A stretch of DNA of 64,000 nt from Cladorrhinum sp. PSN259 (lineage: Eukaryota; Ascomycota; Sordariomycetes; Sordariales; Podosporaceae): assembly GCA_033725935.1 (NCBI GenBank), contig MU867108.1, positions 186,001-250,000 of the forward strand. Direction: 5' to 3'. The translations under genes were made by a program, and so were the position numbers. Below are positions 44,559-53,945 of this stretch, one piece after another. Positions within the stretch are counted from its first letter, which is position 1. Each line of letters opens with the position of its first letter. The notes beneath the pieces are model-generated. The model did no database searches and was not told where the DNA came from. It saw only the letters and a list, made by a program, of their open reading frames with translations.

Positions 44559-44961
44559 CTTTCAGCTGTTTGTTTAGAGCTATAGCCAGGCACCACATCG
44601 GCTTCGGTTGTGCTCAACCTGTGTAGTGGGGGGGGCATACACCCTTGTCCATGTATATCGACAAGGTTAAATAGCCCGGCTCCTTCGTTGGCGCTTAGCG
44701 CGGCGGCATGGGGGGACCACTGAGGCACAGCGAGCGGCACAGTGGCTAAATCCTCGGCCTTTGCCGATGCTCGCTCGCTAGGTGTTTAATCCATGTACGA
44801 CCATGTTTATATTTGTTTTTCTTTTGATAAATTGCTCACCAGACTTCAGAGGTAACGATTGAATTCTTTCGCACCAACTTTTACACCTCTGTTTTCGAAC
44901 CTTCTCTCTCTCCCTCTCTCTCTCTCTCACTCATCTCAAAAAACTAGAGCAACAAACGGCG

Positions 44962-46461
44962 ATGGAGCTCATCATCGTCGGATTTGGCCCGGTTGCGGGC
45001 TACAAGTACTCAAGGTGCATACACAACGCCATCTCGCGAGGCCATCTGAGCCGATACCATGTCATCGATCGAGAGTCTCAGCAGCATGTGGTTGAGTCGA
45101 GGCTCGCCAAGTTGCCCATACAGCCCGCAACTTGCACCTACATCCCAGAGCACGTACTGGAGAACGGCCCGGACTCGGGAATTGAATGGCTCATCGAGCA
45201 GGGGATTTTCTCCAATTCGGCCGAGGTGAAGAAGAAAGTGGCCATAACGACGGAGCCACAATCCCACGCCGCTTACATGAAGCACGCACTGGCACAGCGG
45301 TTCGACGTCCTGGTCACCAAGCCGCTGATACTCCCCATGAAAGACGGGGTGCTTGATCAGCCGGGGCTCATGCCGATCGTAAACGCGATTGCTTCGGCTA
45401 CCGTCGAAGCCCGAGTCAACACTGCGGTGCTTTGCCTCGGACGACTGCACGAGATTTGGGAGTACAAGCTACGGCGGCCTCTCTCGCTCATGATGAGACG
45501 CCTGCAGCACCCCATCACGTCTATTCACATCAGGACGGGCTCGGGCGTGTGGAATCTCCCGTCCGAGTTTGGCTCGCGAGAAGATCACCCGTACAAGTAC
45601 GGATACGGCATGCTCATGCACGGCGCCTACCACTACATTGATTACCTGGCCCGCCTTTTGCTCATGAACAAGAAGCTCTTTCCGGAGGAGGAGTTTGTCA
45701 TCGTCCTTCAGGGGTTCACGGCCGGTCCGCTCGATCAGGGGCTGCGGACCGCCGGCATCGAAGCGGCGACGACGGGGTACCGACCGGAACTTTCAGAGCT
45801 GGTCGAGGGGCTTCCGTACGGCGAAACCGACATCGTTGCGTCGTGGGCCATGAAGTTCAAGTCCACGGGCCGCGTGCTCTGCCTGGGGACGCTCGCGCTG
45901 GAGCAGACCACGCCAGGGATGCGCTCCTGGGGTCCCTTCCCCGACGTTCCGTACAACATCAACGGCAGGCTGCACTGCACCGACATTGACGTGAGGCTCG
46001 GCACCGTCTTCTCGATCTCTGCCAACGTCACCAAGGCCCCCATCCAGGGTCGTCTCGGCGACACCGACATCCGGTCCCTGAACGCGGGATCAGTCACCAC
46101 CCGATCCAACGCCCGGCTCACCAAGACTCAGGGCTTCATCCGCCGGGAGAACTACGAGCGAGCCTACGGCAGCTCGTACTCATACACGGCCGAGGCCGAC
46201 ATCTTTGAGCGTTGGCTCCTCGACAGGCAGACTCACAGTGACTTTCCGTCGCACGTGCCCGCGTGCGCGCTCCTAGATGGTCTGCTCAGGCTCGCGGCTG
46301 CCGACTGGCACGGCAACATTGAGGTAGACTTCAACTACCCGGCTCCCGATTGGCCGAAATTTTCGGAAGAGGACGACCCTTGGTACGCACACATGACCGA
46401 CAATGTTACCTTCTCTTATGAGCTTGTGAAGAACGGGGTGGTGAACGGCACCAAGGAATAG
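44962..46461 (+). CDS. Gfo/Idh/MocA-family oxidoreductase
   Basis: Single exon, 499 residues, ATG 44962. The N-terminal Rossmann strand and loop is MELIIVGFGPVAGYKYSRC (GxGxxxG-like), followed by a long insert. The family Lys motif appears as DVLVTKPLILPMKDG (usual EKPLA), the substrate-binding part as NTAVLCLGRLHEIWEYK, and the second domain as YGMLMHGAYHYIDYLARLL (usual GGGxxxDxGxHxxD; the His and Asp are kept). It is longer than the usual 330-400 residues through inserts in the C-terminal half. Family members oxidise or reduce sugars, inositols and nucleotide sugars with NAD(P). It is divergent from the dehydrogenase gene (404 bp between starts), which suggests a shared promoter. Confidence 0.8.
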   Translation: MELIIVGFGPVAGYKYSRCIHNAISRGHLSRYHVIDRESQQHVVESRLAKLPIQPATCTYIPEHVLENGPDSGIEWLIEQGIFSNSAEVKKKVAITTEPQSHAAYMKHALAQRFDVLVTKPLILPMKDGVLDQPGLMPIVNAIASATVEARVNTAVLCLGRLHEIWEYKLRRPLSLMMRRLQHPITSIHIRTGSGVWNLPSEFGSREDHPYKYGYGMLMHGAYHYIDYLARLLLMNKKLFPEEEFVIVLQGFTAGPLDQGLRTAGIEAATTGYRPELSELVEGLPYGETDIVASWAMKFKSTGRVLCLGTLALEQTTPGMRSWGPFPDVPYNINGRLHCTDIDVRLGTVFSISANVTKAPIQGRLGDTDIRSLNAGSVTTRSNARLTKTQGFIRRENYERAYGSSYSYTAEADIFERWLLDRQTHSDFPSHVPACALLDGLLRLAAADWHGNIEVDFNYPAPDWPKFSEEDDPWYAHMTDNVTFSYELVKNGVVNGTKE

Positions 46462-47708
46462 ACGGACGGGGCTCTGTCCGTGTACCTAGATACGTACCTA
46501 CCTAGTCAAACTACGCCGTAGGCTACCAGACAGAGCAATGATCAATGGTGGAGAAAACAAAAGAGTCTTCGTCGCTCACTCACGCCAACAAGTCAACAAG
46601 TAGATTTCTTTTTAGATTTTTTTTTTTTTTTTTTTACCCCTTGGCTGTGGAGATGTCATGTTGTATGTAGATGGATCTTATGCACTGCAAAAAAAATATA
46701 AAAATTAGAATATTGTTAGTATGAGCACTGTGAACCCTTTGTAGATTAGTATGAGCACTTGTGAACCCCTTTGTAGTTTAGTATGCATGTATGAATGGAG
46801 CACTCGTTGAGAAAAGAAAAACTTGAGAAATGTTACGTCGTACTGGCCGTTTGCTTCGGTACCCTTGCCTAACCACCTAGATTAGTCGCGCTCTTAGCAC
46901 CGAGCGTGAGATGGCTCGGTCTTTTTGCTCGGATTTTAGGTACCTTGCACGTCTACTAGTCTACAATCAAAGGATTTTTGCCTAGACTAGTGGACACTAG
47001 AAAACTTAATTTTCAGGGGTTCGAAACCGATCGATCCACTAGCAAGTATGGCGCTTGGCAAAAATGGTAAAAACTCGGAGTTTCCACGGAAGCCCAAAGA
47101 CAAGGGCCGCTGCAGTGTAAAAAGGAACTGGGTGGGCGGCTCGGGAGGCTCGGGCGGCGCGGCCGCACGCCATCCAAGCCATCCAAGATGGAAAAATTCA
47201 GGTCGCCCCCATCGCCCCCTTTTCTGACCGTTGAAGGGCAGGGATGGTGGTGGGTGGTATAGCGGCACACGCGCGTGATGAGAAATCGCTTTTGCAGACT
47301 AACAATTTTGTCAGCGAGACTTTTCACACAAGCCATTCCTCATCACGCGTGAACGGGTGTGGGACGGTGGGGCGGCAGGTGGGATGGCGAGTGGGATGGC
47401 ATAAGCGCAATGCTACGTACCCCTCCTTCGTTTCATCTTGGGACATGGGAAATAAAAAGACGGTGGGCCAGAAAAAGAGGTAATTACTAAGGTAGTGGGT
47501 TGCATAGTGTATGTTCTAGGTACATACTGTATGTATGAACACTGGTTTTATGAAGGACATGACTTGTATATTTTTTTGGGTTTTTGTGCCTCTGGTTTTT
47601 TTTGGTTTTGTTTTTTTGGTATACTGAGTTCTCACATGTCAGTTTTGTTTCTTCCTTGATTTTCACGTCCTCCCTCCCCTTCCAGAGCAAATCAAGGCCA
47701 TCATCATC
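46462..47708. other. Intergenic with small repeats
   Basis: A T-tract lies at 46617-46636. A tandem duplication of about 33 bp at 46715-46785 is built on TTAGTATGAGCACTTGTGAA. An inverted repeat at 46897-46923 (CACCGAGC ... GCTCGGT) is followed by T residues. No coding region was supported. Confidence 0.5.
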
Positions 47709-48641
47709 ATGGTGCACCTGGTTTCGGTTGTCGTCCCCAGCTACAACAACGGGACATACCTGCGCGCAGCCGTTTCGTCAATCTTGGAGAATTCGGCCGG
47801 CGTCGAGGTTGAGATCATCGTCGTCGACGATGGTTGCGCAGATGATGCGAGCGTGCGCGTCATAGAAGACCTCGCCGGGTCCCCGGAGCCGCGTCTCAAA
47901 GTCATCCGTCATGACAGGAACCGTGGCGTTCAGGCCGCTCGCAACACGGGCCTCAAGGCAGCCACTGGCGACTTTGTCGTCTGCCTGGACGGCGATGATG
48001 TCCTGCTCCCGATGCCGGGCCTTGAAGGGACCAGCTTCCTGTGCGAGGCGGCCCGGATCCTCTCTGAAGATGACAACATTGCCTTTGTGCACACGCTTGC
48101 AACAATGTTTGGCGACTTTTCCGGCTTGACCATCTCGTCTTATCCCCTGCGCGAGGAGATGGTGGTGCGGAAACACCACGTGCCCATGGCCATTGTGTAT
48201 CGCCGCAGCGAGATCCTGAGCGGCTTGCTCCACGACGAGGCCGTTCCCAAGTGGCAGGACTGGGCCTTTGGCGTCTCCATTCTGGCTCACCGTTGGAGGC
48301 GAAATCAAAAATCAGATATCGGCTTCATTCGGGGCCCTGGCTATGGGTACCGCATTCACTCCACGGGGCCGCGCATCTCGCTGGCTCAGAAATCGGAATA
48401 TGATTCAACAAGGGTGGTGGTGCAAGCTCACCGCGACTATTTCACGGCTAAGTTTCCCGGCGCCGCAGACATGGCCGACGACGTGGATGCTCTCGCTGCA
48501 GCTGTGTTGGCGTCGAAGCCGAGCCCGCTTGAGGATTTGCTTTATGTGGCTTCGTTCAACTTGGAGCAGGCCTTGGAGATGGCTCGGGGTCGCGAGTATC
48601 AGGTACAATCGGCTCATGTTGAAAAGCTAGGCATTCCCTAA
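47709..48641 (+). CDS. Family-2 glycosyltransferase (GT-A fold)
   Basis: Single exon, 310 residues, ATG 47709 preceded by a pyrimidine-rich leader. The GT2 signature is clear: SVVVPSYNNGTYLRAAVSSI, EIIVVDDGCADDAS, NRGVQAARNTGLKAATGDFV, and the DxD-type site VCLDGDDVLL. A later WQDWAFGVSILAHRW could hold the acceptor-side acidic residue. There is no TM segment, so unlike chitin or hyaluronan synthases it would act in the cytosol on a soluble acceptor. Next to the sugar dehydrogenase and the Gfo/Idh enzyme, it is the natural candidate to transfer the modified sugar. Acceptor and linkage are unknown. Confidence 0.9.
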   Translation: MVHLVSVVVPSYNNGTYLRAAVSSILENSAGVEVEIIVVDDGCADDASVRVIEDLAGSPEPRLKVIRHDRNRGVQAARNTGLKAATGDFVVCLDGDDVLLPMPGLEGTSFLCEAARILSEDDNIAFVHTLATMFGDFSGLTISSYPLREEMVVRKHHVPMAIVYRRSEILSGLLHDEAVPKWQDWAFGVSILAHRWRRNQKSDIGFIRGPGYGYRIHSTGPRISLAQKSEYDSTRVVVQAHRDYFTAKFPGAADMADDVDALAAAVLASKPSPLEDLLYVASFNLEQALEMARGREYQVQSAHVEKLGIP

Positions 48642-49566
48642 AATGATAGGTAGTAAAGGGGCACAGATGTTGACGGGAATAAGTCTCCCAATTTAAAATA
48701 TAAAAAAACACATGAATAAAAAAAGAACACAAAGCACAGAAAACATCAAGCACTTCAAATTTGCAATTGCGAATTTTTTAAAAAGTCTTGACATTAAAAG
48801 TTGCGAATCCCCTCTAATCCCAGCCAGGCCAATCCTTCAAATTCCAATGTGACCAATATGCACAATGTGCCTTATCAGATATGCCGCTGTTGCATAAGTG
48901 CAAGAGCGGCGTCGCTTTTGGCAGATTGGTGCAGTGGTATTCTGCGACAGACAATATTAACATGCCTCATATAGGATGCATCTGATTTTCTTGCAGGATC
49001 ATACAACCCCGCATCTTCCGGTTGTGCCCGATAACGCTCTGAATTAACAATCATACAACCCCGCATCACACCCCGCGCTGTTGGAAGAATCCTTCACCGC
49101 CCAACCTCCCATTAAGGTTTATGTGTTGGTGGCCGGTATCACCCATTTTAGACGGTTGAGCCAATGGCTGGTTGTACATTTTCAGGACAGGCTGGCCACC
49201 CACACAGAGGCCCACGTGAGGCCGCTGCTTACGCTGTGGTCGCTCAACCTTCCCGGGACGGGTAGGTGTCAGGCACCCAGCATGAAACGGGTCAGATGCT
49301 CGCTATCAAGTGTTCCCGTTTCTAAAGCGGGGTTTATCGTAATGTGTCTCTTAATTCTCACCCTCGTCCTCTCTCTTCACCCATGCATCGCCGGGAGGCT
49401 TGGCTTTGTTTATAAACAAACGGGCATGCTCATGCTAATGCTCGTTTCCAAACATCTCTAACCATTCAATCATCATATCCAATACAAATCTCTGTTTTGC
49501 TTTGTTTTTCTTTTTTATCCCTTTTCTTTCTTTTTTTTTTTTTCTTTTTTTTTTGCGTTGATCGCC
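48642..49566. other. Intergenic, T-rich leader to the right
   Basis: The repeat at 49017-49050 lies here. A T-tract-rich leader (49498-49556) precedes the MFS start. An open frame at 49081-49461 lacks an ATG start and any motif. Confidence 0.45.
49017..49050. repeat. Dispersed repeat, copy 2 (possible LTR end)
   Basis: CCGGTTGTGCCCGATAACGC then TCTGAATTAACAA; it matches 36783-36816 with about three differences. A 16-bp direct repeat CATACAACCCCGCATC flanks it on both sides (about 48999-49014 and 49052-49067), which might be a duplication made on insertion. Confidence 0.5.
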
Positions 49567-51321
49567 ATGGCTCCCCAGGCCCCAACAATCTCCGTCTCTG
49601 TCCCACCGGTCGTGGATGAAGAGAGTCCTCTATTGATGAATTCTTGTGACGACATGGGCGACCGCAAGACGTTGAAAAGAGACGACGACGACGACCATGA
49701 TGCGTCTCGTCGCGCGTCGTCGCAGCGTATATACCTATCCGCCTCATCGCGCACCGTGATACAACTCTGCATTCTCACCCTCATCTTTGATTTCACCCAG
49801 TACTCCGTCTACGCTCCGCTCACGGCCCTCTTTGAAGACATCATCTGCAGTCGCTACTACTCGTCCTTGGCCCCGTCCGCTCTGCTTTCTGCTCAGCGCG
49901 ACTGCAAGGTCTACGCCGTGCAGCACGAACTTGCCGTCGTCAAAGGGTACAAGGATACTTTCAACCAGATACCGAGCATCCTCCTCGGCATCCCGCTGGG
50001 ACTGTTGGCCGATCGTATAGGTCGGAGACCCATCATAATGCTGTTTTTGTTGGGCTTCTTTCTCTGCGACTCGTGGGTCAAGGTTGTGTGTAAGTTGATC
50101 TTGCTCCTCATCCTAAAGATTTATGTCATGGGTTTAATGTTTTTTTTTTTTTTTCCTTCTTAGGCCTCTTTCCCGAACACCTTCCTCTGCGTCTTGTCTG
50201 GCTTTCGCCCCTTTTCAAAATTATCGGAGGCGGCGCCAACTTTGGCACCTCGATGCTCTTCACGGCAGCAGCTGACGTTGTGGCCGAGAAGGACCGGGTC
50301 GACGTCTTTCTAAAGATGTCGGCCATGGAGATGATCGTGCAGATCGCTGCGGCACCCATGGTCTCGACCATGATGACCTTTAGCAACTGGTATCCCCTTG
50401 TGCTCTCGTCGCTCCTCCTCGTGGTGGCGGGTTTCGTCGCCTTCTTGCTTCCAGAGACGCGCCCGCCACAAAAGCAACAGCGCCCAAGCGCCAGCTCCTC
50501 TTCGTCACGAGCTGCTCCGTCGGACGAGTCTTGGCTGCAAATGACCTGGACCCTGATGCTTCGCTCTATGGCAACATCCAGACGCGTCTTGACCAGTCCG
50601 GTCATTCTCTTGGCTCTCGGCGTCTTCGTCCTCGCCGCGTGGGGGGCGCACGTGTGGGCGCTGCTTCTGCAGTTTGTTTCCCAGAAATTCGAGTGGGAGT
50701 TCAGCACTGTAAGCACATGAAAAAAAAAATGAAAAACCAAGTGAGAAAAAATAGAAGCTGACAATTTCTCAACCAAAAAAATAGGCAAACTTGCTCTTCT
50801 CCCTGCGTGGTGTCATCACCCTGCTCCTTTCCCTCTTCATCGTCCAAGCTATCGACAAGTTCATTCAAGAAAAGCTCGGCATCAAGTCGGCTCGCAAAGA
50901 CCTGCTGCTCTCCATCGGAAGCTGCGTGCTGATCATTCTCGGAATCACCTCGGTCGGGCTGGCGCAGAACGCGAGTGTCATGGTGGCCGGTGTCGCCATC
51001 TCGGCGCTGGGTTCTTCGCTCCTCGTCTCGTTTAGATGCGCCATGATCTCTCTGTTCCAGCAGGTGCCAGTGGCATCACTCAACGCCATCTGCGGCATAG
51101 CGCAGAGCATCGGCATCCTGATCTCGGGTCCGACCTTGGCTGCCATCTACAGCTGGGGACTCCGGCAGGGCGGCGTCTGGCTGGGCACTCCGTTCATTTT
51201 TGCGAGCTTGCTGCACGTCGTGGTGCTCGGTGTCATGTTTTACCTGCTCGTTGCTCAAGCTGGTCGCCGAGGGGGGTCGCAGCCTTCTTCTTCTCGTTCC
51301 ACTGCTGCGGGCGGTCGATAA
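49567..51321 (+). CDS. MFS transporter, DHA1-like
   Basis: Three exons, 49567..50089, 50164..50708 and 50785..51321; 534 residues. ATG 49567 is chosen (an upstream TTG is not used). Marks: an acidic cytosolic head, DFTQYSVYAPLTALFEDIIC, KVYAVQHELAVVKGYKDTFN, and motif A as GLLADRIGRRPIIMLFLLG. About 12 hydrophobic spans flank a central loop rich in Ser and Gln (PPQKQQRPSASSSSSRAAPS). The C-terminal half includes VAISALGSSLLVSFRCAMIS and GISISGPTLAAIY-like sequence. The layout matches fungal MFS proteins annotated as tetracycline/drug-like with unknown substrate. As the second MFS gene beside the sugar genes it could move a precursor or the product. Confidence 0.88.
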
Positions 51322-52019
51322 ATGAATCAATGATATACAAGCAGGCACTGACCTGACACAGCCCCTAGATATAGAATAGATATTGCGTGGACAACAAGTC
51401 TAGTACTTGTTATACGTGTAGACAGATTACCTTGAAATATACGAATGACGATTATGACATGAAAAATTACTTGTTGGCTAGTTTGCTCAGGGGAAAGTGA
51501 TCTCGGCAAATATTATGGGAGAGAGATTGAGTGAGTAGTGTTTTATACATACAACAAAGCGGGCAAGACATAGAGTGGCAGGACGCGAGTTCGATTGAAT
51601 TCGCTACATCTTTACCAGATCCTAACACATAGAATATGATTTGGTCATCCATTTTACAAATCTATCGAAATCCATTAATGTCGCCGTGACATTATCAGGG
51701 CCGGCTTGGCGAGGGCTAGGTCGAAGCAGGGCATGAAGTTGATTTCATCTTTGTAGCAAAATCTCAGAAGCGAGCGGAGGTTAGACGTGACTGGAAGTAG
51801 GGACGGAAGTTTGAAGTTTCCTACATCAATTTTATCCAGCGCCTAAGCCTAAGCCTCATATTCTATACTGTCGAGATGTTCTGCGCCTCGAGATGTAAGA
51901 AGTTGGGCTTTTGACTACCCATTGCACCGCATCATTCACCATTGAAGACAACACACTTTGAAATAATAGCATGATTACTAGCCACATGTAAGTCAGGAAA
52001 TACCGGCTCTACAGAACCA

Positions 52020-52084
52020 AAAAAAAAAAAAAAAAAAAGGAGAAGAAGAAGAAGAAGAAGAAGAAGAAGAAGAAGAAGAAGAAG
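52020..52084. repeat. A-tract and (AAG)n microsatellite
   Basis: About 18 A followed by about 14 GAA/AAG units. Confidence 0.9.
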
Positions 52085-52392
52085 AGGAATAAAGGATTAA
52101 TGGTATTAATTAAACTCTTAAAATTAATTACTATAATTATTCGGAATTTCTTTCCTTTAAGGTCTATTTATTAACCCCATATCACTATCACTCGCGGCCA
52201 TTGCGGTATTAGGTATGAAACCCCCTTTATCTTCCAAGACGCTTGCTACAGCTTTCGATTATCCCATCATTCTAGGTACAGTACCTTTAGCGTACTGCCA
52301 TACAGTCTATAGGTACCTACTTCTCGGTGCAGGTTGTAACAGATATGTAAAAGATGCCCATGCTGTGGCCCTTTATTTATTTTCACAGTAAT

Positions 52393-52394
<2 letters not shown>

Positions 52395-52423
<29 letters not shown>

Positions 52424-52424
52424 T
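52395..52424. repeat. (AG)n microsatellite
   Basis: About 14 AG units. Confidence 0.9.
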
Positions 52425-52526
52425 TGAGAGATTTTCACTCGAACGATCGATCTTTAATTCTATTATTACTTGATACCTAAGCAGATGATGAAAGAGAACA
52501 ATTTTTTTTTTAAAAAAAGAAAAAAA

Positions 52527-53450
52527 TCAAAACGGAACCGCGTCCCACCGCACACGACGAAGATGACGTTTCGGATCCCTAATGTTGTTTCGCGCGTGCA
52601 GCCACCGGCGGTTGTCGAGCAAAACAACGCTGCCCGCCGACAGGTCTCCCGAGCTGAGATGCAGCGTCGACTCGGCCTGCGCCCGATCGTTTTTTAGCAG
52701 GGCGTCGACCTCCTGCAGCGCCCTCGACGCCCTCTCCGTCAACGGCACGACTATGTCCCGCCTGAACCGCATCATCATCATGGTCGTCGTCATCACTCCA
52801 GAATGATGATGATCCTCCCCCCCGGCGGCTGTCAATATGCTGCCCACGATGTCGCTCTTTTCTGGATCCCGGACAAACTCGGGCGGGGTCCTGATGCTGT
52901 ACTCGTTGCGCATGAGGGACGCCCGGGCCGACGGCGACAGCTGCTGGGCCAGCCTGGGGACGCTCATGAGCGAGAGGGTCCCGCCGCCGAACCGGTCGTG
53001 CTGGAGCACGTGGAGCGCAAAGTACCGGGGCGGCAGCTCCTCGTAGCTGCAGTCGGTGTGCCAGGGGAACGCCTCCATCGTCTCGGACCGGGCCTGGTGC
53101 TCCGGGGTCTGGAACGGGGTGGCATCGTCGACGCCGGTCGGCCGGACGTCCCAGAACCAGCCCCGCGACGCGCTGTGCGGTATGGGAAGCCGGTGGCCGT
53201 GGTGCTGGTGCAGGCTGAGCACCAGCTGCTCCAGGTACCGGCTGTCTGGGTCCGGAAAGCCCAGGCTGACCTTGAGGATCCCGTGCTGCCGTAGGCACTG
53301 AGACGCGCTGTCGACGTGATGTCGCTGTTTGGCGTGGGCGAGATCAGGTGCCGTCAGATGAGGTATTGGGGTCCGGCTGATGATGCCCCCGGATGATCTC
53401 GAAAGGCATGAAGAGAGGGGTAGCTGAAGGTGTCGATACTCGAGCTTCAT
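52527..53450 (-). CDS. TauD/TfdA-type Fe(II)/2-oxoglutarate dioxygenase
   Basis: Single exon, 307 residues, ATG 53450. Metal site: the HxD motif lies in EAFPWHTDCSYEELPPRYFA and the distal His in NRRWLHARNNIRDPKRHLRR; the Arg residues after it can bind 2-oxoglutarate. Between them, DRFGGGTLSLMSVPRLA is typical of the family. A His/Met-rich insert (EDHHHSGVMTTTMMMM) arises from a CAT/ATG microsatellite. Family members hydroxylate amino acids, taurine and similar small acids, and several act on secondary-metabolite intermediates. It ends the putative cluster on the right and is divergent from the M28 gene. No frame break. Confidence 0.85.
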   Translation of the reverse strand: MKLEYRHLQLPLSSCLSRSSGGIISRTPIPHLTAPDLAHAKQRHHVDSASQCLRQHGILKVSLGFPDPDSRYLEQLVLSLHQHHGHRLPIPHSASRGWFWDVRPTGVDDATPFQTPEHQARSETMEAFPWHTDCSYEELPPRYFALHVLQHDRFGGGTLSLMSVPRLAQQLSPSARASLMRNEYSIRTPPEFVRDPEKSDIVGSILTAAGGEDHHHSGVMTTTMMMMRFRRDIVVPLTERASRALQEVDALLKNDRAQAESTLHLSSGDLSAGSVVLLDNRRWLHARNNIRDPKRHLRRVRWDAVPF

Positions 53451-53945
53451 GGTGTTATGTGGCAAGTAAGGCAAATGCAATATCTTTGGTCTAGATGGAT
53501 AGGCAAAGATTGATTAGATCAAGGCATCCCCAAAAGCTTCAAGTTAAATGTTTGACCCAAAACGGGGGACATATTTGCCTGCGCATATTCCCGGGGGGGC
53601 GCGGGCGGGGTGGCACAGGTGACATTCAGGGTCCCCAGGGTGGGCATCATAAAATCCGAACCAATCGGACATGGTATCAACGCGCAGCCAGGCATCTCGA
53701 TCCTTTTAGTGGTGAGCACCGTGGCACCTTGGCTTGTTGGCGCTAATCCCGTGCTTTGGTAGCATCGGGGACTCCTGCATTCCTTCGCTGATCCCTGTCA
53801 TGCTTGTCTGCATTGGAACCCGTGCCGCATGCTAGTTATTCTGTGGAAGCATCTCGGCTTAAATTCGACGTCTGATTTTACATTACTTAGTACCTCACAA
53901 CGAACGATTAATCCTTCTGTGCCACACAGAAGAGGCAAGCCAGTC

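Larger units (their letters stand above)
51322..52526. other. Intergenic with microsatellites
   Basis: A-tract at 52020-52038 followed by (AAG)n to 52084, and (AG)n at 52395-52424. No gene or RNA was supported. Confidence 0.55.

Noticed and set aside
47010..47035. tRNA B-box-like GGTTCGAAACC
   Set aside because: Flanking arms do not pair and no A-box or acceptor stem is found.
49081..49461. 126-codon + frame before the second MFS gene
   Set aside because: Begins without ATG and has no recognisable domain; overlaps spacer and repeat.
52803..53294. 163-codon + frame opposite the dioxygenase
   Set aside because: Antisense shadow; no start context or motif.
52579..53298. 239-codon minus-strand frame over the dioxygenase
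   Set aside because: Pro/Ala/Arg-rich shadow of the TauD frame without motifs.
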